From Bacteroidota bacterium (GTDB taxonomy: Bacteria > Bacteroidota > Bacteroidia > B-17B0 > Aurantibacillaceae): a DNA stretch of 56,043 nucleotides. Under the pieces are notes generated by a model, which was given only the letters and a program-made list of their open reading frames with translations, did not search any database and was not told the origin of the DNA. The stretch lies in the NCBI GenBank assembly GCA_020403265.1, contig JADBXZ010000025.1:1-56043 (forward strand), read 5' to 3'. The position numbers and the translations under genes are program-made. Within the stretch, counting starts at the first letter, position 1. The number at the start of each line of letters is the position of its first letter. This document shows, one piece after another, positions 42,796 to 52,455 of this stretch.

Positions 42796-44313
42796 ATGCG
42801 AAGTCTGATTTATATTTTTATTATTTTGTTTTTTACATCATGCAATCATTCGGCTGAAAAAACAGGATCAACAAAAAGTTTTTGTGATAGTATAAAAGTT
42901 CAAGAAACAGGGTTATTAGATTTGGCATTGAATGATGTTGACTCTATTTGTCAAATAAAGTCGGGGGTTTTTGTTTTGGAGCACGGCGATGATGCAATGA
43001 TTTCGAGGGCTTGGCTAAGTAAGAATGCAACAAAGAGCATTGATATACAATATTTTATTTTTAGTATTGATAATGTTGGCTTAATTGCATGCAATTATCT
43101 GTTGGAGGCAGCTGATAGGGGAGTGAAGATACGTATTTTAGTAGATGATATTATGGTGGAAGCTGAGCCAAGTCAAATCGCCAATCTGAATGCACATCCA
43201 AACATTCAAATTAAGATTTATAATTCAGGCGTTAACCTTGGTAAGAATATTATACAAAAATTAAAAGCTTTTAAAAAAGATTTTCAAAAATCCAATCAGA
43301 GAATGCATAATAAAACTTTTATTATTGATGATAGAGTAGTGATTACCGGAGGTAGAAACATAGCCGATGAATATTTTGATTACGATCATGAATATAATTT
43401 CAGAGACCGCGATGTTTTGCTTTTAGGAAAGGTTGTGAAAAATGTATCGCAAAGTTTTAATACATTTTGGGAAAATGCGCTAAGTGTTGATGTGGATAGT
43501 ATATTGAGGGATGAAAAATTAAATATTGATACGTTAAAAGCTTATTCAACTTTAAGAAATTATGCTTGTAATCAGGATAATTTTTGGCCTTCTGTTCGTA
43601 ACCGAGTTAATAATCTACATCATCATTTTCAAGAACTTAAACAATCCGGTCAATTGTATTGGTTGGATGATATTCATTTTGTTAGTGATGAACCCGGGAA
43701 ATTATCGGATAAGCAAGTATTACCGAATACTACAGCTGCTCTGGAGCAATTGATAAAGCAAGCAAAGAAAACACTGTTAATAGAGTCACCTTATTTAATT
43801 ACAAACAATGAAACTGAGAAGTTATTTAAAGAAACAATTACAAGAGGAGTTGAAATAAAAATTTTGACCAATAGTTTATTAAGCACAGATAATATTGATG
43901 CTTTTGGTGGTTACCAGAAATGCAGAAAGCAATTGTTGGAAATTGGAGTGAAAATTTTTGAATTTAAGCCCGATGCCAAAAGTAGATTTAGTTTGCTCAC
44001 AGGCGATTTACAAAAGCGAAAGAACTTTGTGCCTATCTTTGGACTGCATGCTAAAACAATGATAGTAGATGATAGTATTAGTGTAGTTGGTACTTTTAAT
44101 TTGGATCCAAGAAGTGAGAACCTTAACACAGAATGCATTACAATCATGGCAAATAAAAAAATGGCAAAACAGATAAGTGAATTTATTTTAACTGATATGA
44201 AAACTGAAAATGCCTGGGAAACAACTAAGTTATTTAATCCTGATCATTTGGCTAATAAATCAAAGCAGTTTAAAACAAAAATACATCATTTAGTTCCTAA
44301 GGATATACTTTAA
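42796..44313 (+). CDS. Phospholipase D-like lipoprotein (cardiolipin synthase-type)
   Basis: A 505-residue protein with a lipoprotein signal (LIYIFIILFFTSCNHS). Two HKD motifs mark the PLD superfamily: MHNKTFIIDDRVVITGG (about 173-189) and LHAKTMIVDDSISVVGTFNL (about 416-435). Enzymes of this group transfer phosphatidyl groups or hydrolyse phospholipids; cardiolipin synthases are usually integral membrane proteins, whereas here the protein is anchored by lipid on the periplasmic or outer side. It is divergent from the hypothetical gene upstream and is followed on the opposite strand by an outer-membrane protein gene. Confidence 0.9.
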   Translation: MRSLIYIFIILFFTSCNHSAEKTGSTKSFCDSIKVQETGLLDLALNDVDSICQIKSGVFVLEHGDDAMISRAWLSKNATKSIDIQYFIFSIDNVGLIACNYLLEAADRGVKIRILVDDIMVEAEPSQIANLNAHPNIQIKIYNSGVNLGKNIIQKLKAFKKDFQKSNQRMHNKTFIIDDRVVITGGRNIADEYFDYDHEYNFRDRDVLLLGKVVKNVSQSFNTFWENALSVDVDSILRDEKLNIDTLKAYSTLRNYACNQDNFWPSVRNRVNNLHHHFQELKQSGQLYWLDDIHFVSDEPGKLSDKQVLPNTTAALEQLIKQAKKTLLIESPYLITNNETEKLFKETITRGVEIKILTNSLLSTDNIDAFGGYQKCRKQLLEIGVKIFEFKPDAKSRFSLLTGDLQKRKNFVPIFGLHAKTMIVDDSISVVGTFNLDPRSENLNTECITIMANKKMAKQISEFILTDMKTENAWETTKLFNPDHLANKSKQFKTKIHHLVPKDIL

Positions 44314-44341
44314 AAATGATAATTTGAAATATGGAAGTGCG

Positions 44342-45013
44342 TTAATTCAGCATATACCTACTTCTCGGGCCGCTAAATATTCTGTAGATAGATGGTGCTT
44401 TTATGTTAAATCTTGCGCCAGCGGAGAAACAAACATCCATAATATTTAATTGTCTGCCATCAGCAAAACCAACTCTCATTTTATAATCAAGAAATAAACT
44501 GATTTTTTTAATGTAATATTCGTAACCGGTACCAATATTCAAACCATACCAAACTGTTTTCACCTGTGTGTTTTTTGCATACTTATCACTTAAATTTAGA
44601 AAATCATTTTTGCCTGTAAAAAAACCATTAAATTCATTGTAGCTTAAGCCAACTACGGGATAAAAGAAAGCTTTCGTTCTGGTAAATCTGGCTATAATGT
44701 GCAAATTACTTTCGATTGTTCGTGCATTAATATTTTGCCATGTTGGTTCAATATTTATTGGAAAATAATGACTATACTCCGTACTTAGCCTCAATAGCCT
44801 GCTCCCTCCATAAACTATCGTAAAATGTAATCCGGTAGCATCATTATTTTCTTTAACATTTCTATTTAAGTATAGCACGCTTCGTGTTCCTCCAAATCCT
44901 AATGCAAAATTAGTTTCCTTGGGGCGTGTTTTAACTGGTTTACTGGTTTTAATTTGTGAATGAACAGTAAAACAAGTAAGGATAAAAATAATTATGATTA
45001 GTCTAATCCGCAT
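44342..45013 (-). CDS. Outer-membrane beta-barrel-like protein
   Basis: A 223-residue exported protein with a signal peptide (IIIIFILTCFTVHSQ). The mature chain has alternating hydrophobic/polar strands: LGFGGTRSVLYLNRNV, GLHFTIVYGGSRLLRLSTEY, ARFTRTKAFFYPVVGLSY and GLNIGTGYEYYIKKISLFLD. This suggests an eight-stranded OmpA- or porT-like barrel, although the C terminus SRYMLN lacks a terminal Phe. Function unknown. It is divergent from lpdA, with 155 bases between them. Confidence 0.75.
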   Translation of the reverse strand: MRIRLIIIIFILTCFTVHSQIKTSKPVKTRPKETNFALGFGGTRSVLYLNRNVKENNDATGLHFTIVYGGSRLLRLSTEYSHYFPINIEPTWQNINARTIESNLHIIARFTRTKAFFYPVVGLSYNEFNGFFTGKNDFLNLSDKYAKNTQVKTVWYGLNIGTGYEYYIKKISLFLDYKMRVGFADGRQLNIMDVCFSAGARFNIKAPSIYRIFSGPRSRYMLN

Positions 45014-45168
45014 AAATCAAATTTACAAATTAAAGTGATCTATACCTAACAAAACAAATATTTTAGTCTTAAGGTTTTAATTAGTCTGAATTGTTTTACA
45101 AATGGTATTTTAATTGATGTTGATTTTAATAAAATAATTGTAAATTAGCCTTTTTAAAATCAATAACT

Positions 45169-46557
45169 ATGAATTTTGATATTATAGTAATAGGAAGTGG
45201 TCCGGGTGGCTATGTAACCGCAATTCGTGCGTCTCAATTAGGCTTTAAGGTTGCTGTTATTGAAAAGGAGAGTTTGGGCGGCGTTTGTTTAAATTGGGGT
45301 TGTATTCCAACAAAAGCACTATTAAAAAGTGCACAAGTATATGAATATCTTAACCATGCAAAAGATTACGGAATTAGTGCTGATAATATTAAAGCTGATT
45401 TCAACGCAGTGGTTAAAAGAAGTCGCGATGTGGCAGATGGAATGAGTAAGGGCGTTCAATTTTTAATGAAAAAAAATAAAATTGAGGTCATCATGGGCAC
45501 TGCAAAGTTAAAAGCAGGAAAAAAAGTAAGCGTAATCTCTGCAGATGGTAAAACTACTGAATATACTGCAAATCATATTATTATTGCTACTGGTGCAAAA
45601 TCCCGAGTGTTGCCTAATTTACCTCAAGACGGTAAAAAAATTATTGGTTACCGAGATGCGATGGTTTTGCCCAATCAACCTAAAAGTATGATTGTAGTTG
45701 GTAGTGGTGCCATTGGTGTTGAATTCGCATATTTTTATGCAACTATGGGAACAAAAGTAACTATTGTTGAATTTATGCCGAACATTGTGCCTGTTGAAGA
45801 TGAAGAAGTTAGTAAACAACTAGAAAAGTCGTTTAAAAAAGTTGGCATCGAAATAATGACCGAAGCAAGTGTTGAAAGTGTGGATACAAAAGGCGTAGGA
45901 TGTAAAGCTTCCGTAAAAACGAAAACCGGAACGGTTACACTTGAAGCAGATATTGTATTAAGTGCTGTTGGTATTGAGGCTAACATTTCCGGAATTGGAT
46001 TGGAAGAGGTTGGGATTAAAACAGATAAAGGAAAAATTGTAACAGATAAGTTTTATGTTACTAACGTTCCGGGGTATTATGCAATCGGTGATTGTACAGG
46101 CGGGCAAGCGCTTGCTCACGTTGCCAGCGCTGAGGGTATTACTTGCGTAGAGAAAATTAAAGGATTACATGTTGATCCAATAGACTACAACAATATTCCC
46201 GGTTGTACATATTGTCAGCCGGAGGTTGCAAGCGTTGGTTATACTGAAAAAAAGGCTAAAGAGGCCGGTTACCAGATTAAAGTTGGTAAATTTCCATTTA
46301 GTGCCTCTGGTAAAGCCAGTGCCGGTGGCAACAAAGATGGTTTTATTAAATTGATTTTTGATGCTAAATATGGAGAATTGCTCGGCGCACACTTTATTGG
46401 TGCAAATGTAACTGAAATGATTGCCGAAGCTGTGGCTTTAAGAAAATTAGAAACAACAGGTCATGAATTAATTAAAACAGTTCATCCACATCCAACTATG
46501 AGCGAAGCAATCATGGAGGCAGCTGCAGCTGCTTATGGAGAAGTGATTCATTTATAA
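45169..46557 (+). CDS. lpdA: Dihydrolipoyl dehydrogenase
   Basis: A 462-residue flavoprotein that reoxidises dihydrolipoamide in the pyruvate, 2-oxoglutarate or branched-chain dehydrogenase complexes. The FAD dinucleotide motif is IVIGSGPGGYVTAIRASQLG. The redox-active disulfide is Cys40/Cys45 in GGVCLNWGCIPTKAL, the NAD motif is VVGSGAIGVEFAYFYA, and the C-terminal catalytic segment is HPHPTMSEAIMEA. A near -7 motif (TAAATTAG) lies about 26 bases upstream. It ends at a clear terminator, and no E1 or E2 gene is nearby. Confidence 0.97.
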   Translation: MNFDIIVIGSGPGGYVTAIRASQLGFKVAVIEKESLGGVCLNWGCIPTKALLKSAQVYEYLNHAKDYGISADNIKADFNAVVKRSRDVADGMSKGVQFLMKKNKIEVIMGTAKLKAGKKVSVISADGKTTEYTANHIIIATGAKSRVLPNLPQDGKKIIGYRDAMVLPNQPKSMIVVGSGAIGVEFAYFYATMGTKVTIVEFMPNIVPVEDEEVSKQLEKSFKKVGIEIMTEASVESVDTKGVGCKASVKTKTGTVTLEADIVLSAVGIEANISGIGLEEVGIKTDKGKIVTDKFYVTNVPGYYAIGDCTGGQALAHVASAEGITCVEKIKGLHVDPIDYNNIPGCTYCQPEVASVGYTEKKAKEAGYQIKVGKFPFSASGKASAGGNKDGFIKLIFDAKYGELLGAHFIGANVTEMIAEAVALRKLETTGHELIKTVHPHPTMSEAIMEAAAAAYGEVIHL

Positions 46558-46582
46558 CTATTTTAATTTACAATTTAAAAAG

Positions 46583-46608
46583 AAGTCCGTACGTTGTGCG
46601 GACTTTTT
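46583..46608 (+). terminator. Intrinsic terminator of lpdA
   Basis: AAGTCCG (46583-46589) pairs with CGGACTT (46599-46605) over a nine-base loop and runs into five T. Flanking A/T pairs extend the stem. Confidence 0.88.
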
Positions 46609-46618
46609 AATTATATTC

Positions 46619-46790
46619 AACCGCAATTAGACAGTAGGAGTCAATTATTTTGGCGAACTATCTGTCTTATTACGGTTAATCCCGATTTAGTGTTTGTTAG
46701 CGTTTCTTAAATTAATTAAAGGCTTGAAACGCATACAAACACTTATTTCGCAGACAATTGAAAATATTCAACTGCCTGTTTGGGATTCAA
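46619..46790 (+). repeat. Structured intergenic repeat, copy B (possible ncRNA or MITE)
   Basis: A 172-bp relative of the element at 20095-20290 in the same orientation. It lacks the inserted TCCTGACC hairpin of copy A. The same folds form: AACCG with CGGTT around AGACAG/CTGTCT; AGTGTTTGT with ACAAACACT enclosing GCGTTTC/GAAACGC; a CAGACA/TGCCTG arm; and AATCCC (46678-46683) with GGGATT (46782-46787) closing the last two. Several pairs are kept although bases differ from copy A (GTCAA/TTGGC against GTCAA/TTGAC). It sits between the lpdA terminator and a cation transporter gene. Confidence 0.7.
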
Positions 46791-46817
46791 ATTAATTTTT
46801 TGTTAAGAGTTTAAAAG

Positions 46818-47693
46818 ATGCCAACATCACACGAAAAAACTGCAATCAAAGCCACTATTTTCAGTATTATTGGGAATACGCTGCTTGCTTTAGTAAAAGG
46901 GTTGGCAGGCATTTTTGGCAATTCTTACGCGCTTATTGCCGACGCAATAGAGTCTACAACTGATATTTTTGCCTCTTTACTGGTGTTATTTGGCTTAAAG
47001 TATGCCAATAAACCAGCAGATAAAAACCATCCTTATGGTCATGGACGTGCCGAGCCATTAATAACATTCTTAGTTGTTGGATTTTTAATTACTTCAGCCG
47101 TAATTATAGCATACGAAAGCATTACGCATATTTATACTCCTCACGATTTGCCAAAGAAATGGACACTTTTTGTACTTCTACCACTCATTGTTTGGAAAGA
47201 AATATCCTTTCAATTAGTAATGAAAAAAGCTAAAGAAACTAATAGTTCTGCATTAAAAGCAGATGCATGGCATCACCGCAGTGACGCTATTACCTCAGTT
47301 GCCGCCTTTATTGGCATTTCTGTTGCACTTTATTTTGGAAAAGGATATGAAACAGCCGACGATTGGGCAGCTTTGGGAGCTTCTGTTTTTATACTATACA
47401 ATAGTTATAAAATTTTCAGACCGGCCTTAGGTGAAATTATGGATGAACATTTGAATGATGATCTAATTGAAGATATTCGAAAAGTTGCTTTAACCGTCAA
47501 AGGAATTGAAGGAACTGAAAAATGCTTTATCAGAAAGGCGGGCTTAAAATTTCATGTGGATTTACATGCCTTCGTTAATTCTAATTTAACGGTAAAGGAA
47601 GGTCATGCTTTGGCTCATAAATTAAAAGACACTCTAAGGTATGAGATACCACAACTTGGTCATGTTTTAATACACATTGAACCATTTAATTAA
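46818..47693 (+). CDS. Cation diffusion facilitator (metal efflux)
   Basis: A 291-residue CDF-family transporter exporting a divalent metal such as zinc, iron or manganese in exchange for protons. There are six helices. The metal-site residues are Asp42 and Asp49 in ADAIESTTDIFASLL, and ADAWHHRSDAITSVAAF carries the HxxxD pair of helix V. A cytoplasmic C-terminal domain (about 205-291) with FIRKAGLKFHVDLHAF and GHVLIHIEP is present. Substrate cannot be assigned. It is downstream of structured repeat copy B. Confidence 0.93.
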   Translation: MPTSHEKTAIKATIFSIIGNTLLALVKGLAGIFGNSYALIADAIESTTDIFASLLVLFGLKYANKPADKNHPYGHGRAEPLITFLVVGFLITSAVIIAYESITHIYTPHDLPKKWTLFVLLPLIVWKEISFQLVMKKAKETNSSALKADAWHHRSDAITSVAAFIGISVALYFGKGYETADDWAALGASVFILYNSYKIFRPALGEIMDEHLNDDLIEDIRKVALTVKGIEGTEKCFIRKAGLKFHVDLHAFVNSNLTVKEGHALAHKLKDTLRYEIPQLGHVLIHIEPFN

Positions 47694-47696
47694 ATC

Positions 47697-48143
47697 TTAT
47701 CTAATCCTATCAGCACTTTTTAATAGTTCAATATCCTTTTTGATGAGCTTGGCCGCTATGAATGCGTCTAGCATCATAATAGCAGAAAAAATGGGAGGAT
47801 AATAACTTTTTAGTATATCAGATGGGTTTGTGTTTTTAGTAAACGGACAGAAAAGCAACATCAATAAAAGTATCAATGAAAAAATTATTAAAGCATAACA
47901 AATATTTAATTGTAGACTTCTTTTTTTATAGAGAAAAATACAAACAAAACTTAAAACTAAAATAAGGAAGTTGACTGCGATTGCAGCTGAGAATCCTATT
48001 GTGGTAGGTATTTCAGAGTTAGGTGCTAATGATAGGGCGTGGCTTAAACCGTTGGTTGTAATAGTTACATTTGGCAAAAACAAAAGCATGCAACTTAAGA
48101 TTGCTAGTGATAGTAAAAATAAACTTTGTTTGCGTTGTATCAT
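47697..48143 (-). CDS. DUF4293 family membrane protein
   Basis: A 148-residue protein with four membrane helices and the DUF4293-type start MIQRKQSLFLLSLAILSCML. The family is confined to Bacteroidota and has no known function. The next gene on the same strand lies two bases upstream, so the two share a transcript. It converges with the CDF gene four bases away. Confidence 0.85.
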   Translation of the reverse strand: MIQRKQSLFLLSLAILSCMLLFLPNVTITTNGLSHALSLAPNSEIPTTIGFSAAIAVNFLILVLSFVCIFLYKKRSLQLNICYALIIFSLILLLMLLFCPFTKNTNPSDILKSYYPPIFSAIMMLDAFIAAKLIKKDIELLKSADRIR

Positions 48144-48145
48144 TT

Positions 48146-49003
48146 TTAAAACTTATAATCTTTATATTCACGGGTAAACTCGGCATCTTCAAATTTCGGG
48201 TTTACTTGAAGAAAGTAATAATTATACTCTTCAAATAAACCAATATCATCCATAATTTTAACACTAATTGGTACCATATAAAATTTATCAATGTAAAGTG
48301 TTACTTGTTTGCAATACCAGGTTGGAATTTTAATTACTTGACCTTTTTTAAGTATATCAAAATAATCCTTAAATTTTTTGTTTTTTTCAAGTATCATATA
48401 TTCGCTTACAAAATGACGTCTGGCAATAGAGGTGATACTTTCGTTCTCGCCAACAGTATAATCTGTATAACCAAAACTTTTATTATTTATAGTTATTTTA
48501 TAACATAAACGGTTATTAATTTTTTCTTCACCTTCTAAAGTAAATGCTTCATCAAAATTGTCACCCATTTTTTTAGCGCTATAGTCAATAATACTGGCTA
48601 AATAATCGTATCCCATTTCGTTTAATGTATGGTGCTGATCTTGTCTCATCAAATCACCCATAGGGTCCAAGTTCAGATTAAAGTATGGGAAAGAATTTGG
48701 TTTAACGAGTGCTTTACCTTTGTTTGTGCCTTCAACCCATAAAACTTCAATTCCTTTTATGTAGAGATAAATTTTTCTTGGTTTCTTCTGAAACTTAACA
48801 GCACTCTCGTAAAAGTTAAACGTACCTTTTCTGCTTCTTTCAGTAATTTTTAAATGATATTTTAACCCCTTCACCTCATGAATTGCCTTTAATGATTTGG
48901 CAATCAAAACTTTACAATCATCATCTGTCCCGGTTACTTTTGATTTAAACGAAAACCCTAAAAAAAGCAAGCCGGTTATTAAACTTACGCTTATCCACTT
49001 CAT
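48146..49003 (-). CDS. DUF1571-like exported protein with LysM-type insert
   Basis: About 285 residues from ATG 49003 (MKWISVSLITGLLFLGFSF), or 291 from ATG 49021. The body (about 30-175 and 240-285) resembles DUF1571, a periplasmic beta-rich family with patterns like LKYHLKITERSRKGTFNFY and DFKVQ-type QKKPRKIYLYIKG. Between about 182 and 235 is a LysM-like segment: YTVGENESITSIARRHFVSE, then LKKGQVIKIP, a fold that binds peptidoglycan glycans. So it may sit at the cell wall. It is in an operon with the DUF4293 gene and divergent from the SPOR gene. Confidence 0.8.
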   Translation of the reverse strand: MKWISVSLITGLLFLGFSFKSKVTGTDDDCKVLIAKSLKAIHEVKGLKYHLKITERSRKGTFNFYESAVKFQKKPRKIYLYIKGIEVLWVEGTNKGKALVKPNSFPYFNLNLDPMGDLMRQDQHHTLNEMGYDYLASIIDYSAKKMGDNFDEAFTLEGEEKINNRLCYKITINNKSFGYTDYTVGENESITSIARRHFVSEYMILEKNKKFKDYFDILKKGQVIKIPTWYCKQVTLYIDKFYMVPISVKIMDDIGLFEEYNYYFLQVNPKFEDAEFTREYKDYKF

Positions 49004-49105
49004 TGTTGGCAAAAATAGCATTTCATTTGGATAAACGAGTTTAAAAAATGTAAAAAAATTTAACTCTCAAGATGGATTAATTTAGCTATATTGGTTCTTT
49101 AAAAT

Positions 49106-49113
49106 TATATTTG
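49106..49113 (+). promoter_or_regulatory. Putative -7 element of the SPOR-protein gene
   Basis: TATATTTG, an exact TAnnTTTG match, lies 14 bases before the ATG at 49128. No convincing -33 TTTG is seen 19-21 bases upstream. Confidence 0.5.
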
Positions 49114-49127
49114 CGGCCCTGTTTAAA

Positions 49128-50189
49128 ATGAATGTGAATCAATATATCAGTAACTCAATACCAAGTTTGTTGCATGAACATCATTTTTTGGTAGTACCTG
49201 AATTTGGAGCTTTCATTTTAAATTATAAAAGTGCAATTGTCAAAAAAACACAAGGTGTAATTTTTCCGCCTGGTTACTGGGTATCATTTAATTCAAATAT
49301 TCAGCAAAACGATGGGCAGTTTGCAACATATCTGGCTAAGGAGTTAAATATAGCATTGAGTGATGCTAATTCACATTTACAAGGTTTTGCATCATACTGT
49401 AAGGCTGTATTAGCAAATAGAGCAAGGATTACAATAGATGGTGTTGGTTTTTTTTATTACGACTTTGAAAATAATCTTTGTTTTGAACCTAATTTAAATG
49501 ATCAGTTTAATAAAGAAAATTTTGGATTAACGTCCATAAAATTAGAGGAGATAACGGAAGAGGAACCTGTTAAGTTAAATTTTGATGCTAAAGACAAAAC
49601 GTTGATTTCGCTCTCAGAATCTAAACATCAGCCTTTAATAACCTCTGCAAGAAAATGGCGTAAATATGCCTTTGCTGCAGTAATTACGGCTATTTCATTA
49701 ACGATGTTAAGCATAGCAATTCTAAATAATCCAACAAAAGGAGGTATGTTGGCCTCAATGTTTAATAGCGGATCAGTTAGCCAATATTCTCCGGTTCAAT
49801 ATTCAGATATTCAGCTCGTCTCCTCTAATCAAGGTGGTAAAGATTTAGTTTTTAATTCCAATGGAATTTCTGAACTTAATGTAAATGGTATAGAGCTTTC
49901 TGTAGTCGATGATAAAGCCTTCATTAATAAGTCTTCCGGAGTTGTTAAACATAAAATTTTTGAGGGTCAATTTCAAATCGTTGTTGGTTGTTTTAGTCAG
50001 GTTTCCAATGCCAAAAAATTGGTAAAGCAATACACACAGCAAGGAGTGCAAGTTTATTTAAGCGGACTTAACAGCAAAGGAATGCATGTAGTGAGTTATG
50101 GATCTTACACTACTAAAGAAGAGGCTTTAACTGAATTAGCCTCCATAAAATCAAATTTTCCGAACGCCTGGGTAAAAACTCAGGATTAG
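49128..50189 (+). CDS. CCDC81-type HU domain and SPOR domain protein
   Basis: A 353-residue inner-membrane protein. The cytoplasmic N terminus (about 1-130) resembles the bacterial CCDC81-type HU domains: LHEHHFLVVPEFGAFILNY, then DGQFATYLAKELNIALSD and ARITIDGVGFFYYD. One membrane helix lies at about 185-205 (YAFAAVITAISLTMLSIAIL). The periplasmic C terminus (about 275-353) is a SPOR domain: FQIVVGCFSQVSNAKKLV and HVVSYGSYTTKEEALTEL. SPOR binds denuded peptidoglycan at division sites, so this links septal wall to a cytoplasmic HU-like module. It lies upstream of groES. Confidence 0.88.
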   Translation: MNVNQYISNSIPSLLHEHHFLVVPEFGAFILNYKSAIVKKTQGVIFPPGYWVSFNSNIQQNDGQFATYLAKELNIALSDANSHLQGFASYCKAVLANRARITIDGVGFFYYDFENNLCFEPNLNDQFNKENFGLTSIKLEEITEEEPVKLNFDAKDKTLISLSESKHQPLITSARKWRKYAFAAVITAISLTMLSIAILNNPTKGGMLASMFNSGSVSQYSPVQYSDIQLVSSNQGGKDLVFNSNGISELNVNGIELSVVDDKAFINKSSGVVKHKIFEGQFQIVVGCFSQVSNAKKLVKQYTQQGVQVYLSGLNSKGMHVVSYGSYTTKEEALTELASIKSNFPNAWVKTQD

Positions 50190-50233
50190 GAAACTGACAA
50201 TTTTACAACATTAATACCTGAAAAGTGGGCATT

Positions 50234-50249
50234 TTGTCAATTTTGACAA
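50234..50249 (+). promoter_or_regulatory. Perfect palindrome upstream of groES, possible operator
   Basis: TTGTCAA-TT-TTGACAA is a perfect 7-2-7 inverted repeat 64 bases before groES. Its right arm contains TTGACA, and TACTTTAT, close to the Bacteroidota -7 motif, lies about 20 bases further on. It could be a heat-shock regulator site overlapping a promoter. It is not the CIRCE sequence. Confidence 0.4.
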
Positions 50250-50313
50250 CTTAAATCAACATGGCATACTTTATGATTATTGCAATCGAATTTTAAACTT
50301 AAAAAAACAAAAT

Positions 50314-50598
50314 ATGGCAAAAACAAGTGTAAATGTGAAGCCTTTGGCTGACAGAGTGCTGGTTGAATCAGCTCCGGCTGAAACAAAAACAGCTGGTGGA
50401 ATCATTATTCCGGATACTGCAAAAGAAAAACCAATGCGTGGAAAAATTGTGGCAGTTGGTAATGGCAAAAAAGATGAACCTTTAACTGTAAAAGTTGGGG
50501 ATACTGTGCTTTATGGAAAGTATGCCGGAACCGAAATTTCGATTGACGGTAAAGATTACCTTATCATGAAAGAGAGTGATATTTACGCAATTATCTAA
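50314..50598 (+). CDS. groES: Co-chaperonin GroES
   Basis: A 94-residue GroES (Hsp10), the lid of the GroEL folding chamber. Family motifs are [20 protein letters not shown], then [20 protein letters not shown] and [14 protein letters not shown]. It is in an operon with groEL, with 60 bases between them. A palindrome upstream (50234-50249) is a candidate control site. Confidence 0.98.
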   Translation: MAKTSVNVKPLADRVLVESAPAETKTAGGIIIPDTAKEKPMRGKIVAVGNGKKDEPLTVKVGDTVLYGKYAGTEISIDGKDYLIMKESDIYAII

Positions 50599-50643
50599 AT
50601 TATTAATCAAAATTAACGAAATCAAGTACTACCAATTAATTAA

Positions 50644-52293
<1,650 letters not shown>

Positions 52294-52311
52294 TTATAAT
52301 TTGAATTTCTT

Positions 52312-52341
52312 AAAAAGCCGAAATTTTGTTTCGGCTTTTTT
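52312..52341 (+). terminator. Intrinsic terminator after groEL
   Basis: AAAAAGCCGAAA (52312-52323) pairs perfectly with TTTCGGCTTTTT (52329-52340) across a five-base loop, followed by more T. The symmetry would also work on the minus strand. Confidence 0.93.
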
Positions 52342-52423
52342 GTTTTACAATGTTTTATATATTTGTTTTTAAACAAATCCCTTTGAGTTTTTCAACAGAA
52401 TTAACATTCTGTTATTAATTTTA

Positions 52424-52431
52424 TAACTTTG
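52424..52431 (+). promoter_or_regulatory. Putative -7 element of gap
   Basis: TAACTTTG, an exact TAnnTTTG match, lies 24 bases before the chosen ATG at 52456. The -33 region is not obvious. Confidence 0.5.
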
Positions 52432-52455
52432 CGCAACTTTAAAATTCATTCAAAA

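Noticed and set aside
50258-50285. A sigma-54 promoter (TGGC and TTGC) upstream of groES
   Set aside because: The two elements are about 14 bases apart, not the required 4-8, so this is chance.
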